NCBI GenBank assembly: GCA_027886175.1
Contig: JAJNNQ010000129.1
Coordinates: 1,116,001-1,180,000, forward strand
DNA length: 64,000 nucleotides
Source: Phylloscopus collybita
Lineage: Eukaryota; Chordata; Aves; Passeriformes; Phylloscopidae
Direction of reading: 5' to 3'
The notes beneath the pieces are model-generated. The model was given only the letters and a program-made list of their open reading frames with translations, did no database searches and was not told where the DNA came from. Below, piece by piece: positions 23,845 through 37,400 of the stretch. A program made the translations under genes and the position numbers. Each line of letters starts with the position of its first letter. The first letter of the stretch is position 1.

Positions 23845-26844
23845 TTTTAGTAGGCATAAGCCCAGTGGCAGGCAGACAGCATTAGACAGGAACCGTGGCC
23901 CTTTGCCATGGGAAACCAAAGTCTCCACCCCAGCTTCTTGATGTCAATTTGTAGGAAGCCTTTTGCTCTGCAGGGGGAGACAAACTTCCATTTGGTGGTA
24001 GATTGCACGTGAGAAACATCTTCAATGGTATAGAATTTTATTGGAATTTTAATAGGCAGAAGCCTTGTGGCAGGCAAACATCATTAGACACGAACGCTGT
24101 CCCATTTCCATGGGAAACCAAAGTCTCCACTCCAGGTTCCTGATGTCAGTTTGTAGGAGGCCTTTGGCACTACAAGGGCAGACAAAGTTCCGTCTGGTGG
24201 TTGATTGCATTGAGGAGATATCCTCATTTGTATGGAATTTCAGCAGGCAGAAGATCAGTGGCAGGCAGACAGCATAGGACACGAACGGTGGACCTTTTTC
24301 ATGGGAAACCGAAGTCTCCACCCCACGTTCCTGATGTCAGTTTTTAGGAGGCCTTTGGCACTACAAGGGCAAACAAACTTTGAACTGGTGGTAGATTCCA
24401 TCTGGGAGATAGCCTCATTTGTGAGGAATTTCAGCAGGCGTAACCCAGTGGCAGGCAGACAGCATTAGACACGAACGGTTGCCCTTTTCCATGGAAAAAC
24501 CAATTATGCATCCTATGTTCCTGATGTCAGTTTTTAGGAGGCCATTGGCGCTACACTGGCAGACAAATTTCCATCTGGCGGTAGATTGCACCTCGGAGAT
24601 GTCCTCATTTGTACGGAATTTTAGTGGTATTTTAGTACTCAGAAGCCCAGTGGCAGACAGACAGCATTAAACATAAACGGTGAGCCTTTTCCATAGGAAA
24701 CCGAAGTCTCCAGGCCAGGTTCCGAATGTCAGTTTGAAGGAGGCCTTTGGCACTGCAAGAGCAGACAAACTTCCATCTGGTGGCATATTGCATCTGGGAG
24801 ATAGCCTCATTTGTATGTAATTTTAGTAGCCATAATCCCAGTGGCAAGCAGACAGCATTAGACACGAACGGTGGCCCTTTTCCATGGGAAACCAAAGTCT
24901 CAACCCCAGGTTCCTGATGTCAGTTTGAAGGAGGCCTTTGGCAGTACAAAGGCAGACCACGTTCCGTCTGGTGGTTGATTGCATCGAGGAGATATCCTCA
25001 TTTCTATGGAATTTCAACAGGCAGAAGCTCAGTGGCAGGCAGACAGCATTAGACACGAACAGTGGAACTTTTCCATTGGAAACCAAAGTCTCCACCTCAC
25101 GTTCCTGATGTCAGTTTGTAGGAGGCCTTTGGAACTACAAGGGCAGACAAACTTCCGTCAGGTGGTAGATTGCACCTGGGAGATATCCTCATTTGTAGAG
25201 AATTTTATTGGAATTCTAGTAGGCATAAGCCAAGTGGCTGGCAGAGAGCATTAGACACAAACGGTGGCCCATTTCCTTGGGAAACCAAAGTCTCCATCTC
25301 ACGTTCCTGATGTCAGTTTGTAGGAGGCCTTTGGTACTACAAGGGCAGACATACTTCTATCTTGTGGTTGATTGCATCGCAGAGATATCCTCATTTTTAT
25401 GGAACTTCAGCAGTCATAACCACTGTACCAGGCAGACAGCATTAGACAGGAACAGTGGTCTTTTTCCATGGGAAACCAAAGTCTCCACACTACGTTCCCG
25501 ATATCAGGTTTTAGGAGGTCTTTTGCAGTACATGGGAAGACAAACTTCCGTCTGTTGGTTTATTTCATTGGGGAGATATCCTCATTTGTATGGAATTTCA
25601 GCAGGCAGAAGCCCAGTGGCAGGCAGAGAGCATTAGACACAAATGGTGGCCCTTTTCCATGGGAAACCGAAGTCTCCAACCCAGGCTTCTGATGTCGGTT
25701 TTCAGGAGGCCTTTGGCATTAAAAGTGTAGACAAACATCCATCTGGTGGGAAATTGCATTTGGGAGATATCCTCATACGTATGGAATTTTCGTAGGCATA
25801 TACCCACTGGCAGGCAGCAGCATTAGACATGAACAATGGGCCTTTTCCATGGAAAAACAAATTATCCATCCTCACGTTCCTGATGTCATGTTTTAGGAGG
25901 CCTTTGGCACTACAAGAGCAGACAAACTTCCACGTGGTGGTAGATTGCACCTGAGAGATATTCTCATTTGTAAAGAATTTTAGACGAATTTTAGTACGCA
26001 GATTCCAAGCGGCAGGCAGACAGAATTAGACATGAATGGTGGCCCTTTTCCAGGGGAAATGAAAGTCTGCAGGCCAGGTTCCTGATGTCAGTTTTTAGGA
26101 GGCCTTTTGCACTACAAGAACAAACTTCCAACTGGTGGCATATTGCATCTTGGAGATATCCTCATTTGTATGTAATTTCTGTAGCCATAAGCCCAGTGGC
26201 CGGGCGACAGCATTAGACACGAACGGTGGCCCTTTTCCATGGGAAACCGAATTCTCCACTCCAGGCTCCTGATGTCTATTTGTAGGAGGCCTTTGGCACT
26301 ACAGGGGCAGACAAACTTCCGTCAGGTGGTTGATTGCATCGGAGAGATTTCCCAATTTCTTTGGAATTTCAGCAGGCAGAAGCCCAGTGGCAGGCAGACA
26401 GCATTAGACATGAACGCTGGCCCTTTTCCATGGGAAAACAAAGTCTCCACCCCTGATTCCTGATGTCAGTTTTTTAGGAGGGCTTTGGTACTACAAGGGC
26501 AGAGAATCTTCTATCTGGTTGTAGATTGCACCTGGGAGATATCCTCATTTCTATGGAATTTTAGTGGAATTTTAATAGGAAGAATCCCAGTGGCAAGAAG
26601 ACAGCATTACACACGAACGGTGGCCCATTTGTATGGGAAACCAAAGTGGCCACTCCCGGTTCCTGATGTCAGTTTTTAGGAGGCCTTTGCCACTACAAGG
26701 GCAGGCAAACTTCCTTCTGGTGGTAAATTGCATCTGCGAGATATGCTCATTTGTATGGAGATTTAGCAGGCATATGCCCAGTGGCAGGCACACAGCATTA
26801 GGCATGAACAGTGCCCTATTCCACGGGAAACCAAATTATACATC

Positions 26845-26850
26845 CTACGT
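26845..26850. repeat. Target-site duplication, left copy (CTACGT)
   Basis: CTACGT lies directly before the TG of the LTR and again directly after its final CA (27219-27224). An uninterrupted relative of the same monomer at 32093-32098 carries CTACGT once, in the context CATCCTACGTTTCAG, which gives an empty-site reference within the window. Confidence 0.92.
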
Positions 26851-27218
26851 TGTGGAGAGAATGTGAATTGGAAGGGACAGACTGCGTTTGCGGAAGACGA
26901 ATCGGGTTGTAACGCGAAGCAGGGCCAGGCAAATCCCTCTCCAGAGATAACCTTTATCTCAAGGTCACAGACCCCTCTCTCTTTCCTTGCATACCAGTAC
27001 TTTTCCACTACCCTTAAGAAACTAGTAAGACCCCCTATGACGTAGCGAAACCCAGAAGGTACTTAAACCCTGTGTTTTAGATAATAAACGCTTTTGACCA
27101 AACACATCACATTGGTGTTAACTGAGTCATTTGCCCGAACCCCACGCTCGCAGCTCGTGGTGGTCGTGTCTTCAATTAAACCCAGGCCACCAAGGCGATG
27201 GCTGAATAAGCCGCAACA
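26851..27218 (+). mobile_element. Solo LTR of an endogenous retrovirus (ERVK/alpharetrovirus-like duplication size)
   Basis: A 368-bp non-satellite insertion. It starts TGTGGAGAG and ends GCCGCAACA, giving the TG...CA termini typical of retroviral LTRs, and is flanked by the 6-bp duplication CTACGT. It holds an AATAAA polyadenylation signal at 27083-27088 and, after it, a stretch with TTGGTGTTAACTGAGTC that suits an R/U5 region, which sets the orientation as +. No primer-binding site, gag, pol or env, and no second LTR, is present, so it is a solo LTR left by LTR-LTR recombination. A 6-bp duplication is usual for ERVK-type elements and avian alpharetroviruses; the exact family is not identified. 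A 60-codon frame inside it (26863-27045) looks like chance. Confidence 0.93.
27083..27088 (+). promoter_or_regulatory. Polyadenylation signal AATAAA of the LTR
   Basis: AATAAA lies 233 bases into the 368-bp LTR, followed by ACGCTTTTGACC. This is the expected place for the signal near the R region. CTTAAACCC about 20 bases upstream is a weak TATA-like candidate only. Confidence 0.75.
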
Positions 27219-27224
27219 CTACGT
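27219..27224. repeat. Target-site duplication, right copy (CTACGT)
   Basis: Exact repeat of 26845-26850. After it the satellite resumes as TTAAGAAGAGAGTTTATAGG, where the empty-site relative at 32.1 kb has TTCAGATGTCAGTTTATAGG. The monomer therefore continues in register, with a few substitutions close to the insertion. Confidence 0.92.
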
Positions 27225-30200
27225 TTAAGAAGAGAGTTTATAGGAGCCCTTTGGCACTACAAGGGCAGAGAAACTTCAAACCGGGAGTAGATTGCACCTG
27301 CGAGATATTCTCAATTTTATAGAATTTTAGAGGAATTTCAGTCCGCCGAATCCCACCGGCAGGCACACAGAATTAGACATGAATAGCGGCCTTTTCCAGG
27401 GGAAACCAAAGTCTCCAGGCCAGGTTCCTGATGTCAGCTTTTAGGAGGCCTTTTGCACTACAAGAACAGACAAACTTCCGACTGGTGGCATATTGCATCT
27501 TGGAGATATCCTCATTTGTATGGAATTATAGTGGAATTAAAGTAGGCAGAAGCCCAGTGGCAAGTAGACAGCATTAAACACCAACGGTGGCCCATTTCCA
27601 TGGGAAACCAAAGTCTCCACCCCACGTTCATGATGTCCGTTTCTAGGAGGCCTTTGCAACTACAAGAGCAGACAAACTTCCAACTGGTGGCATATTGTAT
27701 CTGGGAGATATCCTCATTTGTATGTAATTTCTGTAGCCATAAGCCCAGTGGCCGGCAGACAGCATTAGACACGAACGGTGGCCCTTTTCCATGGGAAACC
27801 GAATTCTCCACTCCAGGCTCCTGATGTCAATTTGTAGGAGGCCTTTGGCACTACAGGGGCAGACAAACTTCCATCAGCTGGTTGATTGCATCGGAGAGAT
27901 TTCCAAATATCTTTGGAATTTCAGCAGGCAGAATCCCAGTGGCAGGCAGACAGCATTAGACATGAACGCTGGCCCTTTTCCATGGGAAAACAAAGTCTCC
28001 ACCCCTGGTTCCTGATGTCAGTTTTTTAGGAGGGCTTTGGTACTACAAGGGCAGAGAATCTTCCATCTGGTTGTGGATTGCACCTAGGAGATATCCTCAT
28101 TTCTATGGAATTTTAGTGGAATTTTAATAGGAAGAAGCCCAGTGGCAAGCAGACAGCATTACACACGAACAGTGGCCCATTTTCATGGGAAACCAAAGTC
28201 GCCACTCCCGGTTCCTGATGTCAGTTTTTAGGAGGTTTTTGCCACTACAAGGGCAGGCAAACTTCCATCTGGTGGTAAATTGCATCTGCGAGATATCCTC
28301 ATTTGTATGGAATTTTAGCAGGCATACGCCCAGTGGCAGGCACACAGCATTTGGCATGAACAGTGGCCCTTTTCCATGGGAAACAAAATTATCCATCCTA
28401 TGTTTCAGATGTCAGTTTATAGGAGCCCTTTGGCACTACAAGGGCAGAGAAACTTCAAACTGGGGGAGGATTGCACCTGCGAAATATTCCCATTTGTATA
28501 GAATTTTAGAGGAATTTTAGTACGCAGAATCCCAGCTGCAGGCACACAGAATTAGACATGAATAGTGGCCCTTTTCCAGGGGAAACCAAAGTCTCCACCC
28601 CACGTTCCTCATGTCAGTTTTTACGAGGACTTTGGCACTATAAGGGCAGACATACTTCCAACTGGTGGTAGATTCCATCAGGGAGATATCCTCATTTGTG
28701 AGGAATTTCAGCAGGCATAACCCCAGTGGCAGGCAGACACCATTAGACACGAACGGTGGCCCTTTTCCATGGGAAACAAAAATCTTCACCCGTGGTTCCT
28801 GATGTCAGGTTTTAGGAGGCCTTTGCCACTACAAGGGCAGACAAACTTCCATCTGATGGAAAATTCCATCTGGGAGATATCCTCATTTGTATGGAATTTT
28901 ACTAGGCATAAGCCCAGTGGCAGGCACAGAGCATTAGACAAAAACGGTGCCCCTTTTCCATGGAAACCAAAGTCTCCACCTCACGTTCCTGATGTCAGTT
29001 TTTAGGAGGCCTTTGGCACTACAAGGGCAGACAAACTTCCAACTGGTGGTAGATTCCATCTGGGAGATGTCCTCATTTGTATGGAATTTTAGTGGAATTT
29101 TAGTACTCAGAAGCCCAGTTGCAGACCGACAGCATTAAATACGAACGGTGGGCCTTTTCCATAGGAAACCAAAGTTCCAGGCCAGGTTCCAGATATCACT
29201 TTGAACGAGGCCTTTGGCACTGCAAGAGCAGAAAAACTTCCATCTGGTGGCATATTGCATCTGGGAGATATCCTCATTTGTATGTAATTTCAGTAGTCAT
29301 AAGCCCAGTGGCAAAGAGACAGCATTAAACACCAAGGGTGGCCCTATTCCAAGGGAAACCAAGGCGTCCTCTCCAGATTCCTGATGTCAGTTTTTAGGAG
29401 GCCTTTGGCACTACAAGGGCAGACAAACTTTCATCTGGTGGTAGATTGCACCTGGGAGATATCCTCATTTGTATGGAACTTCAGCACTCATAATCTCAAA
29501 GCCAGGCAGACAGCATTAGAAACGAACGATGGACCTTCTCCATGGGAAACCAAAGTCTTCACCCCACGTTCCTGATGTCAGTTTTTTGGAGGCCTTTGGC
29601 ACTATGAGGGCAGACAAACTTCCACCTGGTGGTAGATTGCACCTGGGAGATATCCTCATTTGTATGGAACTTCAGCAGTCATCACCACAGTGCCAGGCAG
29701 ACAGCATTAGATACGAACGGTGGTCCTTTTCCATTGGAAACCAAAGTCTCCACGCCTGGTTCCTGATGTCAGTTTTTTAGGGGGCTTTTGCCACTACATG
29801 GGCAGACAAACTTCCATCTCGTGGTAAATTGCATCTGCGAGATATCCTCATTTGTATGGAATTTTAGCAGGCATACTCCCAGTGGCAGGCACACAGCATT
29901 AGGCATGAACAGTGGCCCTTTTCCATGGGAAACCAAATTATCCATCCTATGTTTCAGATGTCAGTTTATAGGAGCCCTTTGGCACTACAAGGGCAGAGAA
30001 AGTTTAAACTGGGGGAGGATTGCACCTGCGAAATATTCCCATTTGTATTAAATTTTAGAGGAATTTTAGTACGCAGAATCCCAGCTGCAGGCACACAGAA
30101 TTAGACATGAATAGTGGCCCTTTTCCAGGGGAAAACAAAGTCTCCAGGCCAGGTTCCTGATGCCAGTTTTTAGGAGGCCTTTTGCACTACAAGAACAGAA

Positions 30201-33200
30201 AAACTTCCAACTGGTGGCATATTGCGTCTTGGAGATATCCTCATTTGTATGGAATTTTAGTGGAATTAAAGTAGGCAGAAGCCCAGTGGCAAGTAGACAG
30301 CATTAAACACCAACGGTGGCCCATTTCCATGGGAAACCAAAGTCTCCACACCACGTGCCTTATGTCCGTTTATAGGAGGACGTTTGCAATACAAGAGCAG
30401 ACAAATTTCCAACTGCTGGCTTATTGCATCGGGGAGATATCCTCAATTGCATGTAATTTCAGTCGCCATAAGCCCAGTGGCAGGCAGACAGCATTAGACA
30501 CGAACGCTGGCCCTTTTCCATGGGAAACCAAAGTCTCCACTCCAGGCTCCTGATGTCAATTTGTAGGATGCCTTTGGCACTACAGGGGCAGAGGAACTTC
30601 CGTCAGGTGGTTGATTACATCAGAGAGATTTCGAAATTTTTTGGGAATTCCAGCACGCAGAAGCCCAGTGGCAGGCAGACAGCATTAGACACGAACGGTG
30701 GCTCTTTTCCATGGGAAAACATAGACTCCACTCCTGGTTCCTGATGTCAGTTTTTTAGGAAGGCTTTGGTACTACAAGGGCAAAGAATCTTCCATCTGGT
30801 TGTAGATTGCACCTGGGAGATATCCTTATTTCTAAGGAATTTTAGTGGAATTTTAGTAGGAAGAAGCCCAGTGGCAGGCAGAGAGCATTAGACACGAACG
30901 GCCGCCCATTTCTATGGGAAAGCAAAGTCTCCACCCCATGTTCTGGATGTCCGTTTCTCGGAGGACTTTGGAACTACATGGCCAGACAGACTTCCTCCGG
31001 GTGGTAGATCGCACCGAGGAGATATCCTCATCTGTATGGAACTTCAGCAGTCATAACCACAGTTCCGGGCAGAAAGCATTAGACACGAACACTGGCCCAT
31101 TTCCATGGGAAACCAAAGTCTCCAGTCCAGGTTCCTGATGTCAGTTTATAGGAGGCCCTTTGCACTTTGAGGGCCGACAAAGTTCCGTCTGGTGGTAGAT
31201 TGCATCGGGGAGATATCCTCATTTGTATGGAATTTCAGAAGGCAGAAGCCCAGTGGCAGGCAGACAGCATTAGACACGAAGGGTGGCCCATTTCCTTGGG
31301 AAACCAAAGTCTCCACCGCACGTTCCTGATGTCAGTTTTTAGGAGGACTTTGGCACTAGAAGGGCCGACAAACTTTTAACTGGTGGCAGATTCCATCTGG
31401 GAGATATCCTCATTTGTGAGGAATTTCAGCAGGTATAACCCCAGTGGCAGGCAGACAGCAGTAGACACGGACGGTGGCCCTTTTCCATGGGAAACCAAAA
31501 TCTCCACCCCACGTTGCTGATGTCACTTTGTAGGAGGCGTTATCCAATATAAGGGCAGAGAAACTTCCATCTGGTGGTAGATTGCACCTGGGAGATACCT
31601 TCATTTCTATGGAAATTTAGTGGAATTTTAGTAGGAAGAAGGCCAGTGGCAGGCAGACAGCATTAGACATGAGCGGTGGCCCATTTCTATGGGAAACCAA
31701 AGTCTCCACCCCGACGTCCTGATGTCAGTTTAAAGGAGGCCTTTGGGACTACAAGGGCAGACAAACTTCCACCTGGTGGTAGATTGCACCTGGGAGATAT
31801 CCTCATTTGTATGGAACTTCAGCTGTTATAACCACAATGCCAGGCAGACAGCATTAGATACGAACGGTGGTCCTTTTCCATGGGAAACCAAAGTCTCCAA
31901 ACCACGTTCCCGATGTCAGATTTTAGGAGGCCTTTGCCACTACAAGGGCAGGCAAACTTTCATCTGGTGGTAAATGGCATCTGCGAGATATCCTCATTTG
32001 CATGGAATTTTAGCAGGCATACGCCCAGTGGCAGGCACACAGCATTAGGCATGAACAGTGGCCTTTTTCCATGGGAAACCAAATCATCCATCCTACGTTT
32101 CAGATGTCAGTTTATAGGAGCCCTTTGGCAATACAAGGGCAGAAAACTTCAAACCGGGGGCAGATTGCACCTGCGAGATATTCTCATTTGTATAGAATTT
32201 TAGAGCAATTTTAGTACGCAGAATCCCAGCAGCAGGCACACAGAATTAGACATGAATAGTGGCCCTTTTCCAGGGGAAAGCAAAGTCTCCAGATCAGGTT
32301 CCTGATGTCAGTTTTTATGAGGCCTTTTGCACTACAAGAACAGACAGACTTCTGACTGGTGGCATATTGCATCTTGGAGATATCCTCATTTGTATGGAAT
32401 TTTAGTGGAATTAAAGTGACAGAAGCCCAGTGGCATATCGACAGCATTAAACACCAACGGTGGCCCATTTCCATGGGAAACCAAAATCTCCACCCCACGT
32501 TCCTGATGTCCGTTTCTAGGATGCCTTTGGCACCACAAGAGCAGACAAACTTGCAACTGGTGGCATATTGCATCTGGGTGATATCCTCATTTGTATGTAA
32601 TTTCAGTAGCCATAAGCCGAGTGGCAGGCAGACAGCATTAGACACGAATGCTGACCCTTTTCCATGGGAAACCAAAGTCTCCACTCCAGGCTCCTGATGT
32701 CAATTTGTAGGAGGCATTTGGCATTACAGAGGCAGAAAAACTTCCGTCAGGAGGTAGATTGCATCGGAGAGATTTCCAAATTTCTTTGGAATTTGAGCAG
32801 GCAGAAGCCCAGTCGCAGGCCGATAGCATTAGACACGATCGCTGGCCCATTTCCATGGGAAAACAAAGTCTGCACCCCTGGTTTCTGATGTCAGTTTTTT
32901 AGGAGAGCTTTGGTACTACAAGGGCAGAGATTCTTTTATCTGGTTGTAGATTGCACTTGGAAGATATCCTTATTTCTATGGAATTTTAGTGGAATTTTAG
33001 TAGGAAGAAACCCAGTGGCAGGCAGACAGCATTAGGAACGAACGGTGGCCCATTTCCATGGGAAACCAAAGTCTCCACTCCAGGTTCCTGATGTCAGTGT
33101 TTAAGAGGCCTTTGGCATTACAAGGGCAGACAAACTTCCGTCAGGTGGTTGATTGCATCGGAGAGATTTCCAAATATCTTTGGAATTTCAGCAGGCAGAA

Positions 33201-34009
33201 GCCCAGTGGCAGGCAGACAGCACTAGACTCGAACGGTGGCCAATTTCCTTGGGAAAACAAAGTCTACACGCCACGTTCCTGATGTCAGTTTGTAGGAGGA
33301 CTTTGGCACTATAAGGGCAGACATACTTCCATCTGGTGGAAGATTCCATCAGGGAGATATCCTCATTTGTGAGGAATTTCAGCAGGCATAACCCCAGTTG
33401 CAGGCAGACACCATTAGACACGAACGGTGGCCCTTTTCCATGGGAAACAAAAATCTCCACCCCTGGTTCCTGATGTCAGTTTTTTAGGAGGCCTTTGCCA
33501 CTACAAGGGCAGACAAACATCCATCTGATGGTAAATTCCATGTGGGAGATATCCTCATTTGTATGGAACTTTACTAGGCATAAGCCCAGCGGCAGGCACA
33601 TAGCATTAGGCACAAACGGTGCCCCTTTTCCATGGGAAACCAAAGTCCAATCCACGTTCCTGATGTCAGTATTTAGGAGGCCTTTGGCACTACAAGGGCA
33701 GACAAACTTCCAACTGGTGGTAGATTCCATCTGGGAGATATCCTCATTTGTATGGAATTTCAGCAGGCATAACCCCAGTGGGAGGCAGACATCGTTAGAC
33801 ACGAACGGTGGCCCTTTCCCATGGGAATTCAAAATCTCCACCCCACGTTGCTGATGTCACGTTGTAGGAGGTGTTTTCCAATATAAGGGCAGAGAAACTT
33901 CCATCTGGTTGTAGATTGCACCTGGGAGATATCCTCATTTTTTTGGAATTTTAGTGGAATTTTAGTAGGAAGTAGGCCAGTGGCAGGCAGACAGCATTAG
34001 ACAAGAACG

Positions 34010-34450
34010 CTGGCCCTTTTCCATGGGAAAACAAAGTCTCCACCTCATGTTCCTGATGTCAGTTTGTAAGAGGCCTTTGGCAGTACAAGGTCAGAGGAAC
34101 TTCCATCTGGTGGTAGATTCCATCTGGGAGATATCCTCATTTGTATGGAATTTTGGTGGAATTTCAGTAGGGAGAAAACCAGTGGCCGGCAGACAGCATT
34201 AGACACTAACAGTGGCCCATTTTCATGCAAAACCAAAGTCTCCACCCTAGGTTCCTGATGTCAGTTTGTAGGAGGCCTTTGGCACTACAAGAGCAGACAA
34301 ACTTCCAACTGGTGCCATATTGCATCTGGGAGATATCCACATTTGTATGTACTTTCACTAGTCATAACCCCAGTGGCAGGCAGACAGCATTAGACAGGAA
34401 CGGTGGCCTTCTTCAATGGGAAAAAAAAGCCTCTACACCATGTTCCTGAT
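34010..34450 (-). repeat. Recurring two-monomer segment (also at ~35.95-36.39 kb and ~39.81-40.06 kb)
   Basis: Marked by AAGGTCAGAGGAACTTCC, GGAATTTTGGTGGAATTTC and CCATTTTCATGCAAAACC. The second copy lies 1936 bases downstream with the same order of monomers. The third (39.8 kb) keeps only the first part and then continues into a segment related to 34.5 kb. This shows past unequal exchange at about a ten-monomer spacing. Confidence 0.8.
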
Positions 34451-37400
34451 GTCAGTTTGTAGGAGGCCTTTGGAACTACAAGGTCAGAGAAACTTCCATC
34501 TGGTGGTAGATTCAATCTGGAAGATATCCTCATTTGTATGTAATTTCAGTAGTCGTAAGCCCAGTGGCAAGGAGAGAGCATTGAACACTAACGGTGGCCC
34601 TTTTCCATTGGAAACCAATGTGTCCACTCCAGGTTCCGGATGTCAGTTTGTAGGAGGCCTTTGCACTACAAGGGCAGACAAACTTCCATCTGGGGGTCGA
34701 TTCCATCTGGGAGATATCCTCATTTGTATGCAATTTTAGCAGGCATAAGCCCAGTGGCAGGCAGACACCATTAGACACGATCAGTGGCCCATTTCCATGG
34801 GAAACGAAATTATACACCCTACGTTCCTTAAGTCAGTTTGCAGAAGGCCTTTGGCACTACAAGGGCAGACAAACTTCCAACTGGTGGAAAATTCCATTTG
34901 GGAGATATCCTCATTTGTAGGGAATATTAGTAGGCATTTGCCCACTAACACTCAGACAGCATTAGACATGAACTGTGGCCCTTTTCCATGGAAAACGAAA
35001 TTATCCATCCTATGTTCCTGATCTCAGTTTGAAGGAGGCCTTTGGCACTACAAGGGCAGACAAACTTCCAACTGGCGGTAGATTGCACCTCGGAGATGTC
35101 CTCATTGGTATGGAATTTTAGTGGTATTTTAGTACTCAGCAGCCCAGAAAGACAGCATTAAACATGAACGGTGGGCCTTTTCCATAGGAAACCAAAGTCT
35201 CCAGGTGAGGATCCGAATGTCAGTTTGTAGGAGGCCTTTGTCACTGCAAGAGCAGACAAACTTCCATCTGGTGGCATATTGCGTCTGGGAGATATCCTCA
35301 TTTGTATGTAATTTCAGTAGTCATAAGCCCAGTGGCAAGGGGACAGTATTAAACACCAAGGGTGGCCCATTTCCATGGGAAACCAAATTATACACCCTAC
35401 GTTCATTATGTCAGTTTGCAGAAGGCCTTTTGGCACTACAAGGGCAGACAAACTTCCAACTGGTGGAAGATTCCATCTGGGAGATATCCTCATTTGTATG
35501 CAATTTTACTAGGCATAAGCCCAGTGGCAGGCAGAGAGCATTAGACACGAACAGTGGCCCTTTTCCATGAGAAACCAAAGTCTCCACCCCACATTCCGGA
35601 TGTCAGTTTGTAGAAGGCCTTTGGAACTACAAGGGCAGACAAATTTCCAACTGGTGGGAGATTCCATCTGGAATATATCCTCATTTGTATGAAATTTTAG
35701 TACTCATAAGGCCAGTGGCAAGAGGACAGCATTGGACATGAAACAGGCCCTTTTCCATGGGAAAACAACGTCTCCACCCCAGTCCCCTGATGTCAGTTTG
35801 CAGGAGGCCTTTGGCACCACAAGGGTAGATAATCTTCCATCTGGCGGTAGATTGCAGCTAGGAGATGTCCTCATTTGTATGGAATTTTAGTGGAATTTTA
35901 GTACACATAAGCCCAGTGGCAGGCAGACAGCATTAGACATGCAGGGTGGCCCTTTTCCATGGGAAAACAAAGTCTCCAGCCCAGGTTCCTGCTGTCAGTT
36001 TGTAGGAGGCCTTTAGAACTACAAGGTCAGAGGAACTTCCATCTGGTGGTAGATTCCATCTGGGAGATATCCTCATTTGTATGGAATTTTGGTGGAATTT
36101 CAGTAGGGAGAAAACTAGTGGCCGACAGACAGCATTAGACATTAACGGTGGCCCATTTCCATGCAAAACCAAAGTCTCCACCCTTGGTTCCTGATGTCAG
36201 TTTGTAGGAGGCCTTTGGCACTACAAGAGCAGACAAACTTCCAACTGGTGCCATATTGCATCTGGGAGATATCCACATTTGTATATAATTTCAGTAGTCA
36301 TAACCCCAGTGGCAGGCAGACAGCATTAGACAGGAACGGTGGCCCTCTTCCATGGGAAAACAAAGTCTCCACCCCATGTTCCTGATGTCAGTTTGTAGGA
36401 GGCCTTTGGAACTACATGGTCAAAGAAACTTCCATCTGGTGGTAGATTCCATCTGGGAGATATCCTCATTTGTATGTAATTTCGGTAGGCATAAACCCAG
36501 TGGCAAGGAGACAGCATTAAACACCAAGGGTGGCCCTTTTCCATGGGAAACCAAAGCGTCCTCTCCAGATTCCTGATGTCAGTTTGTAGGAGGTCATTGG
36601 CATTACAATGGTAGAAAAACTTTCAAGTGGTGGTAGACTCCATCTGGGAGATATCCTCATTTGTATGGAATTTTCCTAGGCAGAGGCCCATTGGCAGGCA
36701 CATAGCATTAGACACAAACGGTGGCCCATTTCCATGGGAAACCAAAGTCTCCACCGCACGCTCCAGATGTCAGTTTGTAAAAGGCCTTTGGAACTACAAG
36801 GGCAGACAAACTTCCACCTGGTGGTAGATTGCACCTCGGAGATATCCTCATTTGTATGGAACTTCAGCAGTCATAACCCCAGTGCCAGGCAGACAGCATT
36901 AGACAGGAACGGTGGTCCTTTTCCATGGGAAACCAAAGTCTCCACCCTAGGTTCCTAATGTCAGTTTGTAGGAGGCCTTTGGAAACACAAGGGCAGAGAA
37001 ACTTCCATCTGGTGTTATATTGCATTTGGGAGATAATCTCATTTGTATGGAATTTTAGTGGAATTTTAGTAGGCAGAATCCCAGCGGCAGGAAAACAAAA
37101 TTAGACAGGAATAGTGGCCCATTTCCATGGGAAACCAACGTCTCCACACCACGTTCCTGATGTCATTTTTTAGGAGGCCTCTGGCACTACAAGAGGAGAC
37201 AAACTTCCAACTGGTGGCATATTGCATCTGGGAGATATCCTCATTTGTATGTAATTTTAGTTGCCATAAGCCCACTGGCAGGCACACATCATTAGACACG
37301 AACGCTGGCCATTTCCATGGGAAACCGAAGTCTCCACCTCACGTACTGGAATGTCAGTTTGTAGGAGGCCATTGGCACTACAAGGCCAGACAAACTTCCA

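Larger units (their letters stand above)
9917..26850 (-). repeat. 191/202-bp satellite, block B (left of the LTR), - orientation
   Basis: About 87 monomers, all reading as reverse complements of block A (cores GGGAGATATCCTC and CCTGATGTCAG). Individual monomers are diverged, but multi-monomer segments recur: 16605-17425 with 21905-22725; about 20990-21890 with 22944-23844, with a relative at 12.2-13.3 kb; and 9917-10817 with 19.70-20.60 kb. These are remnants of older higher-order repeats. No gene, RNA gene or other mobile element is seen in this stretch. Confidence 0.94.

Noticed and set aside
26863..27045. 60-codon frame inside the LTR as a small gene
   Set aside because: It lies wholly within a non-coding LTR, starts at an arbitrary ATG and has no recognised similarity.
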